From Plantago ovata (Eukaryota; Streptophyta; Magnoliopsida; Lamiales; Plantaginaceae), in the NCBI GenBank assembly GCA_028274465.1, contig CM051458.1, forward strand, positions 103,556,855 through 103,620,854: DNA of 64,000 bases, written 5' to 3'. A program made the position numbers and the translations under genes. Below the pieces are notes generated by a model that saw nothing but the letters and a program-made list of their open reading frames with translations, was not told the DNA's origin and ran no database searches. Within the stretch, counting starts at the first letter, position 1. Every line of letters starts with the position of its first letter. This document shows, piece after piece, positions 1 through 12,393 of the stretch.

Positions 1-413
1 AGGTTTTCACCAATTGATCACCTTATCTCTGAAATTGACATCTATCAGTTCAGACGTTTCTTCTGTCTTTCTTCTGTTTTCTGCCTATTTATATACATAT
101 ATTAGTACGCTTGATTTCTTGATGATAAATTATCAATCCATAATACTACTCTTTTAACCACATATATACAGAGCTGAGTATTACTTATAACACATCAAGA
201 TAATTAAGATTTTAAATTTGACAACAAACTGCGTAAACCCAAAAGCTTCTTTGCTTGCTTTAATAGATAAATAGATATATAGATTTAGCCATTACAATAA
301 TGAACAAGAGTATCAATTAGTACTATTAAAATATAAACTTCTTATATATATTGTCAATACAATATTATTGCATGTGATGTGACCAAGTAACATGCAAGAA
401 AGTAATCTGCTGC
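1..413. other. 3' flank of the F-box gene, no gene seen
   Basis: AT-rich sequence with no coding frame or RNA gene that I can support. It lies just downstream of the minus-strand F-box stop codon, so it probably carries that gene's 3'UTR and polyadenylation signals. Confidence 0.5.
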
Positions 414-1751
414 TTATAGAGTATATGAAGAAAGGGATGAGGGTTCCACGTAATGATACCGACCATAGGGCTTGAAGAAAACATTTTGGACATCAGCACG
501 AGTATAAGTACCAATGTATGGATAAATTTCCACCGATTTGCTCTTCAAATCATAAAGGAAAAGCATGTCTACAGTTAGAGGTCTAAGAAGAACAACAATG
601 CCCTCCGACGAAATAAGTGCTTCCAGTTTGAAGTAATCAGATTTGAAAGTTAATGCACTCGTGGTTTTCCCATCCTTATGCTGATGATAGATTATTTCAT
701 TAAATCGCAATAAAAACTCCTGGTCCTCCTGGCCGAGAACTTCAGATAGAGTATAACGATCTAGTGTGTGCATTAGGATCCATTCCTTACGAGATATGGT
801 TGTGGAGCGCATATAACTACCATGTTCTTCGCCCTTGGGTAGCATCCAGAATTGCATTCCCTCTACGTTAGAACTGCCAAACCATAAGACATCATCACTC
901 GTTGACCTAGTAAAACTGGAGTTGCAACTTGGACCGTGTTGATCATGTGGGGGTAGCTCAATCAACTGCACACTGTTTACAGAAGGTCTATTCGAGTAAT
1001 CTGACAAATCACAAATAGCAAGAGTCGATAATGATGGGCACCAATGCAGAACGCCATTTACCGCAAGAGGAGGTTTGGTCCAACACAACGTGAATTCCTC
1101 CGTTCCAATCATGTTACTCTCGATCCACTTACCAGTCCTGGAAGAGTAAATGTGCACTGGAACAATATTGCCGGTACAACTGGCAGATGCTAATATGATT
1201 TTGTATTCCAATACGAATTTACTTGTATTCTCCAAGCAGACTAATGCCATAGACGGGGCTTCATGGATTACTGGAGGTGGTGGCAATATTGACCTGGACT
1301 TCCTAGTAAGGGGATTAAAAATGTAGTACCTTTCGGGGTGATAGCCACAAAGGATCAAACCGTTGGAGGAACTGATGAAGTAGCCCAATTTATTTTGGAC
1401 TGGCTTGTCGATTTGATGGATCTTTGGATGATCACGGACAATTTGGTAATTAAAAACCCGTATAACCGGTAGTATGTTCATCAAGGGACATTCAGGGACG
1501 GGGGAATTTGTTGGAGTCTTCTGACGCAAGTTGGGTGTGGTTTGAATGATAGCAACAACATGTGGCTGCAGAATTTTTCTAGTGCGGTAGTAATTGTCAA
1601 GAAAGACATTACTAGCAATGACATGTTTCCATTTTTTGGAGACTAAGCTACACTTGAAAACACATTCAACTGGCAATCGAACTAGTATTGAAATCAGTAG
1701 GTTATCACATACTTTGTCAATTGGGCTCATTTGGGACGACGAATCATCCAT
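414..1751 (-). CDS. F-box protein with an F-box-associated (kelch/FBA-like) C-terminal region
   Basis: Uninterrupted frame of 445 residues on the minus strand. F-box proteins are substrate receptors of SCF (Skp1-Cullin-F-box) ubiquitin ligases. The F-box is at about residues 9-50, with the core LVRLPVECVFKCSLVSKKW. Residues ~120-155 carry the plant motif SSNGLILC followed by YYIFNPLTRKSRSILPPPP, typical of F-box proteins with a beta-propeller-like substrate region (At5g49610/At5g07610 type, named from memory). The start is the ATG at 1751. The open frame continues upstream to 1841 but has no other ATG there, and a 3' splice site (TTGTAG, ending at 1765) lies just before the chosen ATG. The stop is at 414-416. 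No frame damage is visible. The substrate cannot be predicted. Confidence 0.85.
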   Translation of the reverse strand: MDDSSSQMSPIDKVCDNLLISILVRLPVECVFKCSLVSKKWKHVIASNVFLDNYYRTRKILQPHVVAIIQTTPNLRQKTPTNSPVPECPLMNILPVIRVFNYQIVRDHPKIHQIDKPVQNKLGYFISSSNGLILCGYHPERYYIFNPLTRKSRSILPPPPVIHEAPSMALVCLENTSKFVLEYKIILASASCTGNIVPVHIYSSRTGKWIESNMIGTEEFTLCWTKPPLAVNGVLHWCPSLSTLAICDLSDYSNRPSVNSVQLIELPPHDQHGPSCNSSFTRSTSDDVLWFGSSNVEGMQFWMLPKGEEHGSYMRSTTISRKEWILMHTLDRYTLSEVLGQEDQEFLLRFNEIIYHQHKDGKTTSALTFKSDYFKLEALISSEGIVVLLRPLTVDMLFLYDLKSKSVEIYPYIGTYTRADVQNVFFKPYGRYHYVEPSSLSSYTL

Positions 1752-1764
1752 GATGTGATTCTTT

Positions 1765-2745
1765 CTACAAAAGAGAAACAAAAAATTAATATACTGAATT
1801 GACAGAAAATCATCAGAATCTTGAGCTTTATAAACAACCAAATCATTTTTATTTATTTTTTTAAAAAGGCTAAAAGTTTATTTATTGATAATAAATGGAG
1901 CATAAGAAAAAATGAGCACTTTATCCAAGTCTCCAAAAAACGGCTAAACCAACATCTTCACCAACACCTAACTTCCATCCCAAATCTCAAAAACCAACGC
2001 TCGTTTACTCCAACATTTCTCCATATTATGCTGATAAACAAGCATTTGACGAGCAATTTAGAGTAGGACTGTAGGAGCAACAGTGATTTAGATTTAGAAA
2101 AGGGATTTAGCAGGTAGCATGCAACAAGAAGGTAGCAGTAGCAGGCAAGAAGAATAGTGTATATTGAAAGGAAAGAAGAAAAAAGAAACCCACAAATAGT
2201 ACACTAACAATCCATGAAAAAATCAAATTTTGTTTCGTAACAGGATCACCCATATTGAATTGACAGAAAATCATAAATATATATGTATACATCAAATTTA
2301 TTTTGTGTCCCATGATCACGACTTTCACCAATACCCTTTCCTTTAATATTAACTATTACAATTAAAGTCATAATTAAATACATACTACATTAAAAGATAC
2401 TTATATTAAATAATAATATAATGTGTAAAATATTATCCAAATTATATTAAAAAATAGTACACAAATAACATAATAATATTTTTTCATAGCGATGATCTTT
2501 AATTATTCAACCTAACATAATTCAAAGTTAATATTGAAAAAAATAACAAAAACAAAACATATAACACACGGAATTGATGGAAAATCATAAACAAGCATCA
2601 ATTTTGTTTGGTCCCACCAGGATCACGAATTTCACCAATTTTCTTCGATGTTAATTAATTAACACAAAGAGAAACAGTACTTATAACTGTGATTAATTAA
2701 TTAAAATAAGTTATTCAAAGATTTGAAAGGTAAAATAATCAATAC
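1765..2745 (-). other. Putative 5'UTR intron of the F-box gene
   Basis: On the minus strand a donor CATCAG|GTATTG (exon end 2746) and an acceptor TTTTGTAG|AAAG (exon start 1764) bracket this stretch, with exon 1 then being noncoding. A block containing GAATTGACAGAAAATCAT followed by a TTCACCAAT motif occurs in diverged form near 1795, 2255 and 2570, so the intron grew partly by local duplication. Splicing is inferred from consensus only. Confidence 0.4.
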
Positions 2746-2933
2746 CTGATGTCTTCCGGATCTGATTGATTCAACTGCAGAAAACCAATTGTAAGGGTGC
2801 CCAACACAAAGTGATAAAGCGTACGTGATGAGAAATAAGAAAATTCTCGGAATACTGAAAATTGACCAATATGTGAGAAAATTTCGATTTTAATAAGTAA
2901 AGAATTGAATTAAAACTAAAGTCATTAGTAGTC

Positions 2934-2950
2934 TTTATATATATATATAG
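2934..2950 (-). promoter_or_regulatory. Candidate TATA box for the F-box gene
   Basis: Minus-strand CTATATATATATATAAA lies about 190 bp upstream of the inferred noncoding exon end at 2746. Position and composition suit a plant TATA element, but simple TA runs are common here. Confidence 0.35.
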
Positions 2951-3235
2951 GACTATAAGACAATATAAAACTATCTAGGAATTGAAACTCTAATTCTGAA
3001 TCAACTTGACAATATGAAATTAATTAAGAATTGAAATCTAATCCTTAAAGAACTTAGAAAAAGATAAATTATTGAAAAACTACCGCACTTTCGCCTTTGG
3101 TAGATGAATCTGGTTTTCTTTTGCACTCGAATCTGGTTTTCTTTTGCACTCTGATGTTTTACTGATTCAGATCCTATTTTTTATTGGATTCCCGCAGCTG
3201 GGTACAAGTTTAATTTGCGGTTGGACTAGGACATG

Positions 3236-3275
<40 letters not shown>

Positions 3276-4414
3276 AAGGGAAATATTCAAGAAAACTGTT
3301 TGGTACTAGTATACTGGAATATAATGCAATTTGTCAACTTCAAGGCAGGTGTGGACGTGTAAACAAACTGATAAAATGCGTGAACTCAGATGGTAGATGA
3401 GATCAGATATGCTAATTTCTGACGATTCAATCGTGAGCTAAAACAACTTATATTTAAGATAAACATATAATCTCGAATGTTCAATGTCAAATTAACAAGT
3501 TAAGCAAAGTAATTAGTATAAGGTTATATTAAAAAAAATAAACCTATAATTTCACATAACCACGATTAATATTTCTACCAAACAACGATAAGTACACCCC
3601 AAACTTAACGTATACTACCAAACAACAACAAATACTCCCATAACTTCCCGTTTCCTACGCTAACCAAACAAGACCAGTGGGTTCAAACGTTCAAGCCAAA
3701 ACACATCACTCCAAAGAGAAGTACAAAGAGTCAAACGCCCTATCATCCACATGTCACCTTAACCTAATGTACAGTTGATTTACAGACACAAGGTTGGGTT
3801 TAAAGAGTCAGAGACACATAAAAATGCAGCTATAATTCGGAGAAGTTCCGAACTTCCAAGTACCTAGACTTTATCTAATTAAGTGAAGCTTTTATCATTC
3901 TATCCTGAGCGTTCAAACTTCCATGACAAGAAACATGAAAATGAACCAATGAAGCTAAAACTAATAACTAAAAGAAAGAATATTGCCACTCAACATGCTC
4001 AGTAATAGCCGCTGAGATCACATAAAATGGTGTAAATAAACACTAAATATACCATGCAAGTTGCAAACTTATAAAAAAAAGAGAAGCAAAGTAACAACAT
4101 AAACATACTATATCCATGCAAAAATAAAGATGAATGGGTGAAAGCTAAAAACAAACTCATTGATTCAAGAACATGACACCTTGAGAGCGACAAAAGCAAG
4201 AAATCATTCACAGAACATACTATCACCATTACGATCATCCTTTTAAATCCAATGCAGTGCCAACAACATCAAGACAAATGCCATTAGCAATGAAAATGAC
4301 CAACTAATACTACGAGCGTTTTACTTTTACTTTTACCACAGACTAGGTTCTATATAGTTCAACTTATAGGTAACTGACATACTCCACAACCACAATAAGT
4401 ACATACATTCAAGC
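2951..4414. other. Intergenic region
   Basis: AT-rich. The only clear feature is a TTA microsatellite at 3238-3274. The part from about 4000 to 4414 is likely the 3'UTR and downstream flank of the H3.3-like pseudogene. No coding frame is convincing. Confidence 0.5.
3238..3274. repeat. (TTA)n microsatellite
   Basis: About twelve uninterrupted TTA units. Confidence 0.95.
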
Positions 4415-5234
<820 letters not shown>

Positions 5235-6640
5235 CTACAAGTGATAGGGAAAGCAAATTCAACTTCCTAGAATGGAAGATTCTGATTTACTCGACAATGC
5301 ATTGAAAAATATACCATGTCATTTCACAGAAAAAAGATCATACACTTTGGACCAGATAGAATATTACAGATACAGACAATTACTAGGTTCTCAGATTATC
5401 TGGAATTCAAGGAACTAAACAATCATGTGAATTTCTAAGGGCATGATGGAATACATGGAAAGTGAGAAAAACCCAACCACCCATGAGAATTTTGTCAAGT
5501 CATTAATGATAGGAGCCGTAAAAAATATCTAAGAAAACAACCATAAGAATCACATGGAAACAATAATCAAAACAACTCAATAAGACAATTACACAAATAT
5601 ATGAAGGTACCAATTATAGAGTTTACAATTACAAGTGAATTCCATACCGCGGAACCTGATTCCTACGCCATCTACAAGTAATATCCTAATAGAGAAACAA
5701 TTAAACTTGCTAGAATAAAATTTCTGATGTTCTCAAACAGTACACTGAAAGAAGTAGCACCTCATTCACATAAAAGAAATACTAGTCACATTGGAGTTTG
5801 GACCGGATAGAATATTACAGATAAGTACTTTGGGGTAGTTTTTCAGACTATCTGAAACTTGAGGAACTAAACAATCATGTGAATTACTAAGGGCATTAAC
5901 AATAAGAACCATGACCAAACATTTACAGAACATGGAAACTGAAATTTAACCCAAAGATCCATAAAATATTTGTAAGGCATTGACGATAGGCATCCTAAAG
6001 CATTCCTAGGAAACACACGTAATTAAGAATCGTGTAGAATCAATGACTTCAAATTCAATCATGCAAAAATCTCATGGCTCCAGTCTCTAGATGAGAATTA
6101 TTCAACACGTGAGTTCAACGAGAACCAATTTAATCATGGAAATGCGACAATTTAAGATACCAGCATGACAGAATGTTAACATATATAGCATGGGAAATGA
6201 AATTAAATCCAAACATCCATGAGAATTTTGTCAAGGCATTAATGATAAGAACCCTAAAGCGTCATATATCTTAAATAAAACAAGCGTGAGAATCGTGTAG
6301 AAACAATGATCAAAACAATTCGATTATGCAAATATCTCACGGCATCAATTACAGACATCCGCACTAGCTACTAGACACGTGAATTCAATGAGAACCAATT
6401 CAATCAACGAAACGCGACAATTTACGATACCAACAATTTGACAATAAAATCAATCTGTAACAAACAAATCGATGATCGACAAACAATCGCCAATTGTACA
6501 CCACAAACCCTAGCTAGCCCTAATCTAACGAATTCGAATCGAATTCGACAAAAATTCATACTACATAGAAAACAATGCGAATTGCAGAAATAAGGAGCGA
6601 ATATAGTGGAAGAAGAAAACCAGAGAGACAGAAGCTCTTT
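5235..6640 (-). repeat. 5'UTR intron of the H3.3-like locus built of degenerate tandem repeats
   Basis: Plant H3.3 genes usually have a long 5'UTR intron. A TTGTAG acceptor sits directly before the ATG, and a pyrimidine-rich first exon is plausible around 6560-6640. The stretch contains about three diverged copies of one unit. CCATCTACAAGT occurs at 5231 and again at about 5668. GAACTAAACAATCATGTGAA occurs near 5413 and 5866. CCATGAGAATTTTGTCAAG-type sequence occurs near 5483 and 6212, with a weaker copy near 5960. One repeat boundary includes the start-codon context itself. Confidence 0.6.
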
Positions 6641-7659
6641 CTTCTCACTTTTGTGCATTTTTGTGCATGTTTGATTACTTTACCAAATTTGGGGTATGGA
6701 TTTCTAGCCCAGACCTTAAGTTCACTTGTGTACTAATGTGTTCGTGCTTGGTCCATGTTACTGGAGTTTGACCCTTTGTATTATTTGATTTGAGGTATGG
6801 TGACATTTACACCGTCCTTCTTATTAATACTTATAGGTACTGAGGTTCAAACCTTCGAGTCTACTAAAGGTTTATGCTTGTACGATCGAGGTGAGGTTTC
6901 TTTTATTCTTTCAACGGTCATTTGGACGGGAATATTAATTACTTTCTTTATTCTTAAAGTTAGTTGTGATACGATTATTGTTTTTCATTGATTATCTACT
7001 TCCGAGTTCGGATATAATTCAGACTTGTTATTGCTTCAACTTGATAATCCTTGTTGTTCCTTGAGCCTTTGAGCCTTTGAGCCTTCCATTCTTTGATTCA
7101 TTTTCGATTGTGATTTGATCCGAACTCCTTAACCATTTGGTTGGTTCTATTGAACTTCATTCGATCCTTTTGTCATCATTCTTTTCGATATTTGATTCCG
7201 GTTACAATGGATTGGGCCCGGACTGTTGTTGGTGGCTACTGGGCGGATTGGACCGTCGATTAAGGTCATCTTCCGCAGATCCTTTTACCCCCAGATTCTG
7301 GATGCTACCGGTGGTTGGTGCACTCGCTAATCTGGTATGGCATGGACCTCGGCATGTTTGTTTTCGTTTCTTTTCGGGGTCGCTCCTCGAGGGAAGTCAT
7401 AAGGTTGTAGATAAGTTCAAGGAGTCATATGACAGGTTTTTGTGATATTCTTATCCGCTTCATCTCAGAAGTATATACTAAGTTATCAAATAAGACTAAT
7501 CAGTTAGCTTATAAACTAGTTAGGCATTACGTAATAGATTTATTTTGAAATAAGCCAATTGATAAGCTAGCTAGCTAATAAGCTAATGCAAAAAAATAGA
7601 ACCTAGGTAGCTGATAAACTGGTCGATAATATAATTATGGATGTGTTTCGTAAATTATC
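6641..7659. other. Intergenic, with a GC-richer unclassified patch
   Basis: No gene recognised. From about 7137 to 7445 the sequence is richer in GC than its surroundings and holds a 102-codon open frame on the plus strand that matches no family I know. A short direct repeat of CCTTTGAG lies at 7062-7085. It could be the remnant of a retroelement, but no terminal repeats were found. Confidence 0.35.
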
Positions 7660-10472
7660 GTAAAGTTAATTTGAGTTTGTTTGACGTAGAAAGACATGTT
7701 TCACGGCCGCACATACAACAAATGGATGTGCATGGTAGACGAAGAAAGTTCAATAACTATGAGGCATCTGCAACAGAAAGAGTCACCGAGTCACAATTCG
7801 ATTTCGAGTGATGAAGGAGGGGAGAAGAATCCGGTTACAGAATCAAATGCAGAAAATGGCGCATCGTGGTAACACCACGGTCAACGATTACGGAGTGTCT
7901 CAAAATGCCTAGTGAAACTGCAGATTTAAAGTTCAGTAAGGATAACTTGAGGAAAGCAGAGAAACAACTTAAGAAAGCTTTGCTCGAATTTTACAATAAG
8001 CTTGACCATCTCAAAAGCTACAGGTACATAATACTTGGTTAATCATAATTATAAATTGCTTCAATTAATATTACTGTACACATTGTACTGTTTAATGATA
8101 CTAACTACAGTTTCTCATGTACTTGTAACCATGTGTGTCTTATAAACTCAACAGTTTTCTAAATTTAACAGCAGTCTCCAAAATCATGAGGAAATGTGAT
8201 AACGTAATATATATTAGATTTATATATCTCCATCCTGCATGAAAGTTAATTAACTTCATCCTAGTGCACTAATCAATTTGTTTTATGTTACATGCCATGT
8301 CTTATTCCAGATCACTTCAAGAAATGCATCAAAATCTTACATGAAAAAGGGTTGATAATTCTTTTCTAGGAACCTCAGATATATGAGGTATGTACATAAT
8401 CTTGATTACACTTGATCAAAATGAACGATGAATATCCATGTCAAATGTATGAATTTATTTATTTATTTGGTAAATAATTCTAGGTCAATAGATTATTGGA
8501 AAGGACTGAAGCAACTTTTATCAAGCACTTTACCAATTCCAATCAGAAGCAAGGACTAAATTTTTTAAGGCCTAGTCCCAAAAGAGTAAGACACAGGGTA
8601 TCATTCTCCACAGGTGAAACATAGTCTTTTCTTGGTTTGTTGATGAGAGTAAAAGACGTACATATGAATATATGGATTATCACAGTAGAATTGGCAGTCG
8701 TCATTACATTTTATTCCACTTCGCTTATGTCATTGCAAATTTTCTTTTTTACAGTGAGGTTTATTATAATTTGCAGGATTCCTAGTCGGTTGCACAATTT
8801 CTCTTATTGTGGCCTTAATCCTGACAATCCACCAGCGTCATATTCTGGATAAATCAGACACCGGAGTTTACATGGAAACTATGTTTCCTCTCTATAGGTA
8901 CTGTTTATTCTTTCTCCGTCATTCCTTGTATACAGGAGCAGAATGGGAGCAGAACAATATTATATGCCTGGCTTGTTATACTGAGAATTATGAGTTGAAT
9001 CTTCCATATCTTGATATATATGTTTAATCGAATTAACTTTTGGTGCAGCTTATTTGGATTCATAATTTTTCACATGTTCTATGCCGCCTGTATATACTTT
9101 TGGAGGAAATATCGAATCAATTACACTTTTATAATTGGTTTCAAGCAAGGGACGGAATTAGGTTACCAACAAATATTAGTACTTATTAGTTTTGGTCTAA
9201 GTGTGTTAGCTCTTATATGCGTGCTGGCCAATCTGGATATGGAAATGGATCCACAAACTCTGGACTATGAAGCAATAACAGAACTAATCCCTCTTGTACT
9301 ACTACTGGTACATATCTATATATCCATTTGAAACATAATGTGCAACACATAAAGGCCAAGGTACAATCATGGAGCAATACTTGAAGCACCAGGAGGCACT
9401 ACCCCATGTTGTAGCGTAGAAAAAACCTGCTGAAGGTGATACTAATAATTTTATGTTGGCAGACTTTATTTGGCATTATGATATGCCCTTTCAACATATT
9501 TCATCGTCCAAGTCGCTTCTTCCTACTCAACTCCATTTTCCATTGCATCTTATCTCCTCTTTATAAGGTATAGTACTACTATATTATCTTGCTTGTACTT
9601 GGGTAACAAATCCATCTACTCTGACCAATATTTCCATATTTGTTCCACACATGCAGGTTACACTACGAGACTTCTTAGTAGAATACCAGTTTACGAGTCA
9701 GGTACAAGCTTTGAGGAGCGTATCATTCTACATTTGCTATTATGGATGGGGAGACTACAGACGTAGAGAAGACGATTGCAGTTCAAGTCATTATTTCTCA
9801 CTTTCTCTTACATTTTAGGCGGACTATCATTTTGGTGGAGCTGCATGCAGGTACAACTAACACAAAACAATATTTACTTTTTGTAGACCATGATTACTAC
9901 ACAAGAAATTGTGGCTGACAATGAGCTATGATGCGAATAAATTGTTAAAAATTCATATGCGTATTTTTTAATGTTAGTGCCTACGTCGATGGTATGATGA
10001 GGGAGACGTTTGGCAAGGGTACAATGGGATAAAATATTTCATGACAATTGTAGTTGTTTGTGCCAGAACTGCCTATAGTATTAACGGAGAGTTCAACTGG
10101 CTAATAGTGTCATGGATAACATATTAACATCAATTATCGCAACAGTCCTTCTCATACACTGGGACATCTATTTTGACATGGGACTTCTCCAACGCAATTT
10201 CAAGAACCGGTTTTGAGAGACAAACTACTTATCCCATGCAAAACTATCTATTTCGTAGGAACAGTGTTGGATGCGGTGTTGAGGCTAGCTTGGATTCAGA
10301 CAGTGATGAACATCATAGTTTTTGATTTACATAGGCAGACGATGGCTACGATTATGGCTTCCCTTGAGATCCTTGGTCGTGGTTCATGGAATTTCTTCAG
10401 GTTGGAGAATTAACATATTAACAATGTTGGCCATTCCCTTTTAATTATGATGATCAAGACAAGGATGATTAG
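7660..10472 (+). pseudogene. PHO1-like phosphate exporter (SPX-EXS) pseudogene
   Basis: PHO1 family proteins combine an N-terminal SPX domain, which senses inositol pyrophosphates, with a membrane EXS domain, and export phosphate. Pieces of both are readable in order: the SPX end (KALLEFYNKLDHLKSY, ~7970-8022; SFLN...SKIMRKCDNV, ~8150-8205), the linker ([20 protein letters not shown], ~8515), the first membrane segments (GFLVGCTISLIVALIL, ~8777), [15 protein letters not shown] (~9080), FYICYYGWGD (~9728), CLRRWYDEGDVWQGYNG (~9979), RDKLLIPCKTIYFVG (~10216) and WNFFRLEN (~10388). The end NYDDQDKDD and a TAG follow at 10470. The SPX N-terminus is missing. Indels or stops are seen near 7870, 8345, 9820, 10120, 10213 and 10410. 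Intron borders are still recognisable, so the gene died in place, not as a retrocopy. Confidence 0.9.
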
Positions 10473-10982
10473 AATATCAACATTTATTTTTTTCTTAAAT
10501 TTTCAGAGTGTTGATTAGTGGAGTAGTATTTTTGTATAATTAATCTATTTTTAATTTTCTGAATGATAATATTCAGGTTGGAGAATGATTTTTATTTTTT
10601 CCGGTTAATATTTTTACACATTACTCCTAATATTTTTAATTACCTAAACTTGGGTGCTCGCGTATATTGAAAAGAGCTGGTCGAGAAGCAGAGGATCACA
10701 GCTCTTAAGTAGTTAGTTAGTTAGTTAGTTACAGATATTTCAAACGAAAACAGGAAAGAAAAAAAATTACCCGCGCACCAAAATACAGACTAATGATACT
10801 ACTAAATTAGTTAGAGATAGATATTTTGGAGGCAGTTACATTTAGTATATAATATGTTACATGAGCCGAGAAGCAGAGGAGAAAAGCTCAATATACAGAG
10901 ATAACAGAATTAGTTAAGATATTTTTCTGATCAACAAGGCTTAATTAGGAGGCGGTTATCTAATTCCAGAGATAAAGTTTAT
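10473..10982. other. Intergenic; upstream region of the 11.1-kb gene
   Basis: AT-rich. A TTAG run near 10710-10730 and two diverged copies of an AGAAGCAGAGGA-containing segment (near 10685 and 10870) are the only structures noted. Confidence 0.4.
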
Positions 10983-10990
10983 TATAAATA
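10983..10990 (+). promoter_or_regulatory. TATA box of the 11.1-kb gene
   Basis: TATAAATA lies 130 bp before the ATG at 11120. It is followed by a CT-rich leader (about 11035-11085), as in many highly expressed plant promoters. Transcription would start near 11015-11020. Confidence 0.65.
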
Positions 10991-11119
10991 GTGACGCCAT
11001 TGTTTACAAGTCAATAACACACACACACTAGTAATCTTCTCTCATTCTCTCTTAATCTCTCTCCCTCTTTTTCCACAGCAAACACTTTTCAGTTAGTTCA
11101 TTACTGCAGCTCATCAAAA

Positions 11120-11620
11120 ATGGCAGATTCAGGTGATCAGAGTGTGAGATTCAATGTTGAATTCGTTGCTGCTGTTATCATTGTGGGGATCCTGGCCGCC
11201 TCTGTACGACAGTGTTTTCAGCGTTCCACCATTCCAGATGCTGCTACTGTTCCCCTTGTAAATCCAGTCCATGATCATGTTGCTGTTGATTTAGATCTCG
11301 ATGATGATTCTAGTAATCGTGCTCATGTTGATGATGATTCTAGTGATCGTGATCATGTTGATGATGATTCTAGTACTCGTGCTCATGTTGATGATGATTC
11401 TAGTGATCGTGATCATGTTGTTGTTCCTTCTGATGATAGCAGTGATCATCCTGATATCACATCCGTTAGGTTGCTTGGGGATATAAATATCATAGAGGAT
11501 TACTTTTCCAAATTTGGTCCTCATCATGTTTCTAGTCGTGTTCCTGGTGGTGGAAGCAGTTATCCTGATGCTGCTAGCCCTGCAACTTCTCCTGACGGTG
11601 AAGAATCACCTACCAACTGA
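11120..11620 (+). CDS. Small one-pass membrane protein with acidic 10-residue tandem repeats, unknown function
   Basis: Intronless 166-codon frame with a well-placed TATA box, CT-rich leader and polyadenylation signals, so it looks like a real gene. Residues ~12-31 (FNVEFVAAVIIVGILAASV) form a hydrophobic segment that would span one membrane, with a short N-terminus. Residues ~61-100 are four near-perfect repeats of DDDSSxRxHV; then comes a second Asp/Ser-rich patch, a hydrophobic stretch (VRLLGDINIIEDYF) and a Gly/Ser/Pro-rich tail. I recognise no family. The repeats are also nearly identical at DNA level (11300-11419), so they arose recently and their number may vary between plants. A simple acidic tail on a membrane anchor suggests a regulatory or cation-binding role, but this is a guess. 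Confidence 0.7.
   Translation: MADSGDQSVRFNVEFVAAVIIVGILAASVRQCFQRSTIPDAATVPLVNPVHDHVAVDLDLDDDSSNRAHVDDDSSDRDHVDDDSSTRAHVDDDSSDRDHVVVPSDDSSDHPDITSVRLLGDINIIEDYFSKFGPHHVSSRVPGGGSSYPDAASPATSPDGEESPTN
11300..11419 (+). repeat. Four in-frame 30-bp tandem repeats
   Basis: Units begin at 11300, 11330, 11360 and 11390, each starting GATGATGATTCTAGT. Units 2 and 4 are identical; 1 and 3 differ from them at a few bases. Together they encode the DDDSSxRxHV repeats of the gene above. Confidence 0.95.
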
Positions 11621-11784
11621 TCAAAATCCGGTCGATCCATACGCGTACACATATGGCTAGCTAGACTAATTTCAGATGGATTGACCATCTGGTCTCTACT
11701 TTCTCTGCTCTGTTAGCTAGCTAGCTTACTGAGTTACTGTACTTAGGATTCGTGACGATTTCACTGTTTGTTCGATATCGACTG

Positions 11785-12170
11785 ATCGAGTTGGTTCTTC
11801 TTGTTTTCTGTTACCAGCGCAGTACTCAATTCATTTCATCACAGATCTGTAATTCAAATGTACTGCTAGCTAGTCTCTTAGTAATTTCCAATTCAGATCA
11901 ATAAAAAATACTATGTTGCAATTAGTGAACTCATCGCATTTAGCATTTTACTGCGATCAACGTTATTATAATGTCGATCGATCCATTTTACTTGGTTGTT
12001 TTCTGTTACGTGCAGTACTCAATTCATTTCTTCTCGGAATCTGCCATTCGAATGTACTGCTCGTCTTTCCAGTTGACCAGTTCTGATCAATAAAATCTGT
12101 TGCAATTAGTGTGAATTCATCACATTTACTGTATTATTGTGATCAGCATTAATTAATATCAATTGGCTGT
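11785..12170 (+). terminator. Tandemly duplicated 3'UTR with two polyadenylation signals
   Basis: Two diverged copies of a ~190-bp unit (about 11785-11985 and 11990-12170) share CAGTACTCAATTCATTTC, an AATGTACTGCT block and a GTTGCAATTAGTG block. Each has its own AATAAA: at 11900-11905 and 12089-12094. The gene at 11120 could therefore use either site and give 3'UTRs of two lengths. Confidence 0.65.
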
Positions 12171-12393
12171 GTTCAAGTTTTGCTACCAACCTATTTCGAT
12201 CAGTAACATTGCATGCGTATAGTGTCGAATTAATTTAATTTTTTATGCATACTCAAATTAATTTGTCTTAATGTTAAAATTATAAAATAATTCTTTCAAA
12301 TGAAATTCGTATTAATGTTAGATTAGTTGAGTTGTTAATCACAAGTGCCAACATATATTTATGGGAAAGGAATTCAAAGAAAGATTAGTTTTA

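Noticed and set aside
1752..1841. N-terminal 30-codon extension of the F-box frame
   Set aside because: It has no ATG, and a good splice acceptor lies just before the ATG at 1751.
1821..2066. Plus-strand 81-codon frame opposite the F-box leader
   Set aside because: No motif, no initiation context, and composition typical of intron DNA.
3238..3274. Microsatellites and spaced repeats in the window as CRISPR arrays
   Set aside because: No regular repeat-spacer pattern, and the genome is eukaryotic.
7137..7445. 102-codon GC-rich frame as a gene
   Set aside because: No family motif, no promoter, and next to decayed sequence; kept only as an unclassified patch.
11291..11527. Antisense and alternate-frame readings of the 30-bp repeat (Ile/Met-rich)
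   Set aside because: They are by-products of the tandem repeat; the DDDSS frame has promoter, start and hydrophobic anchor.
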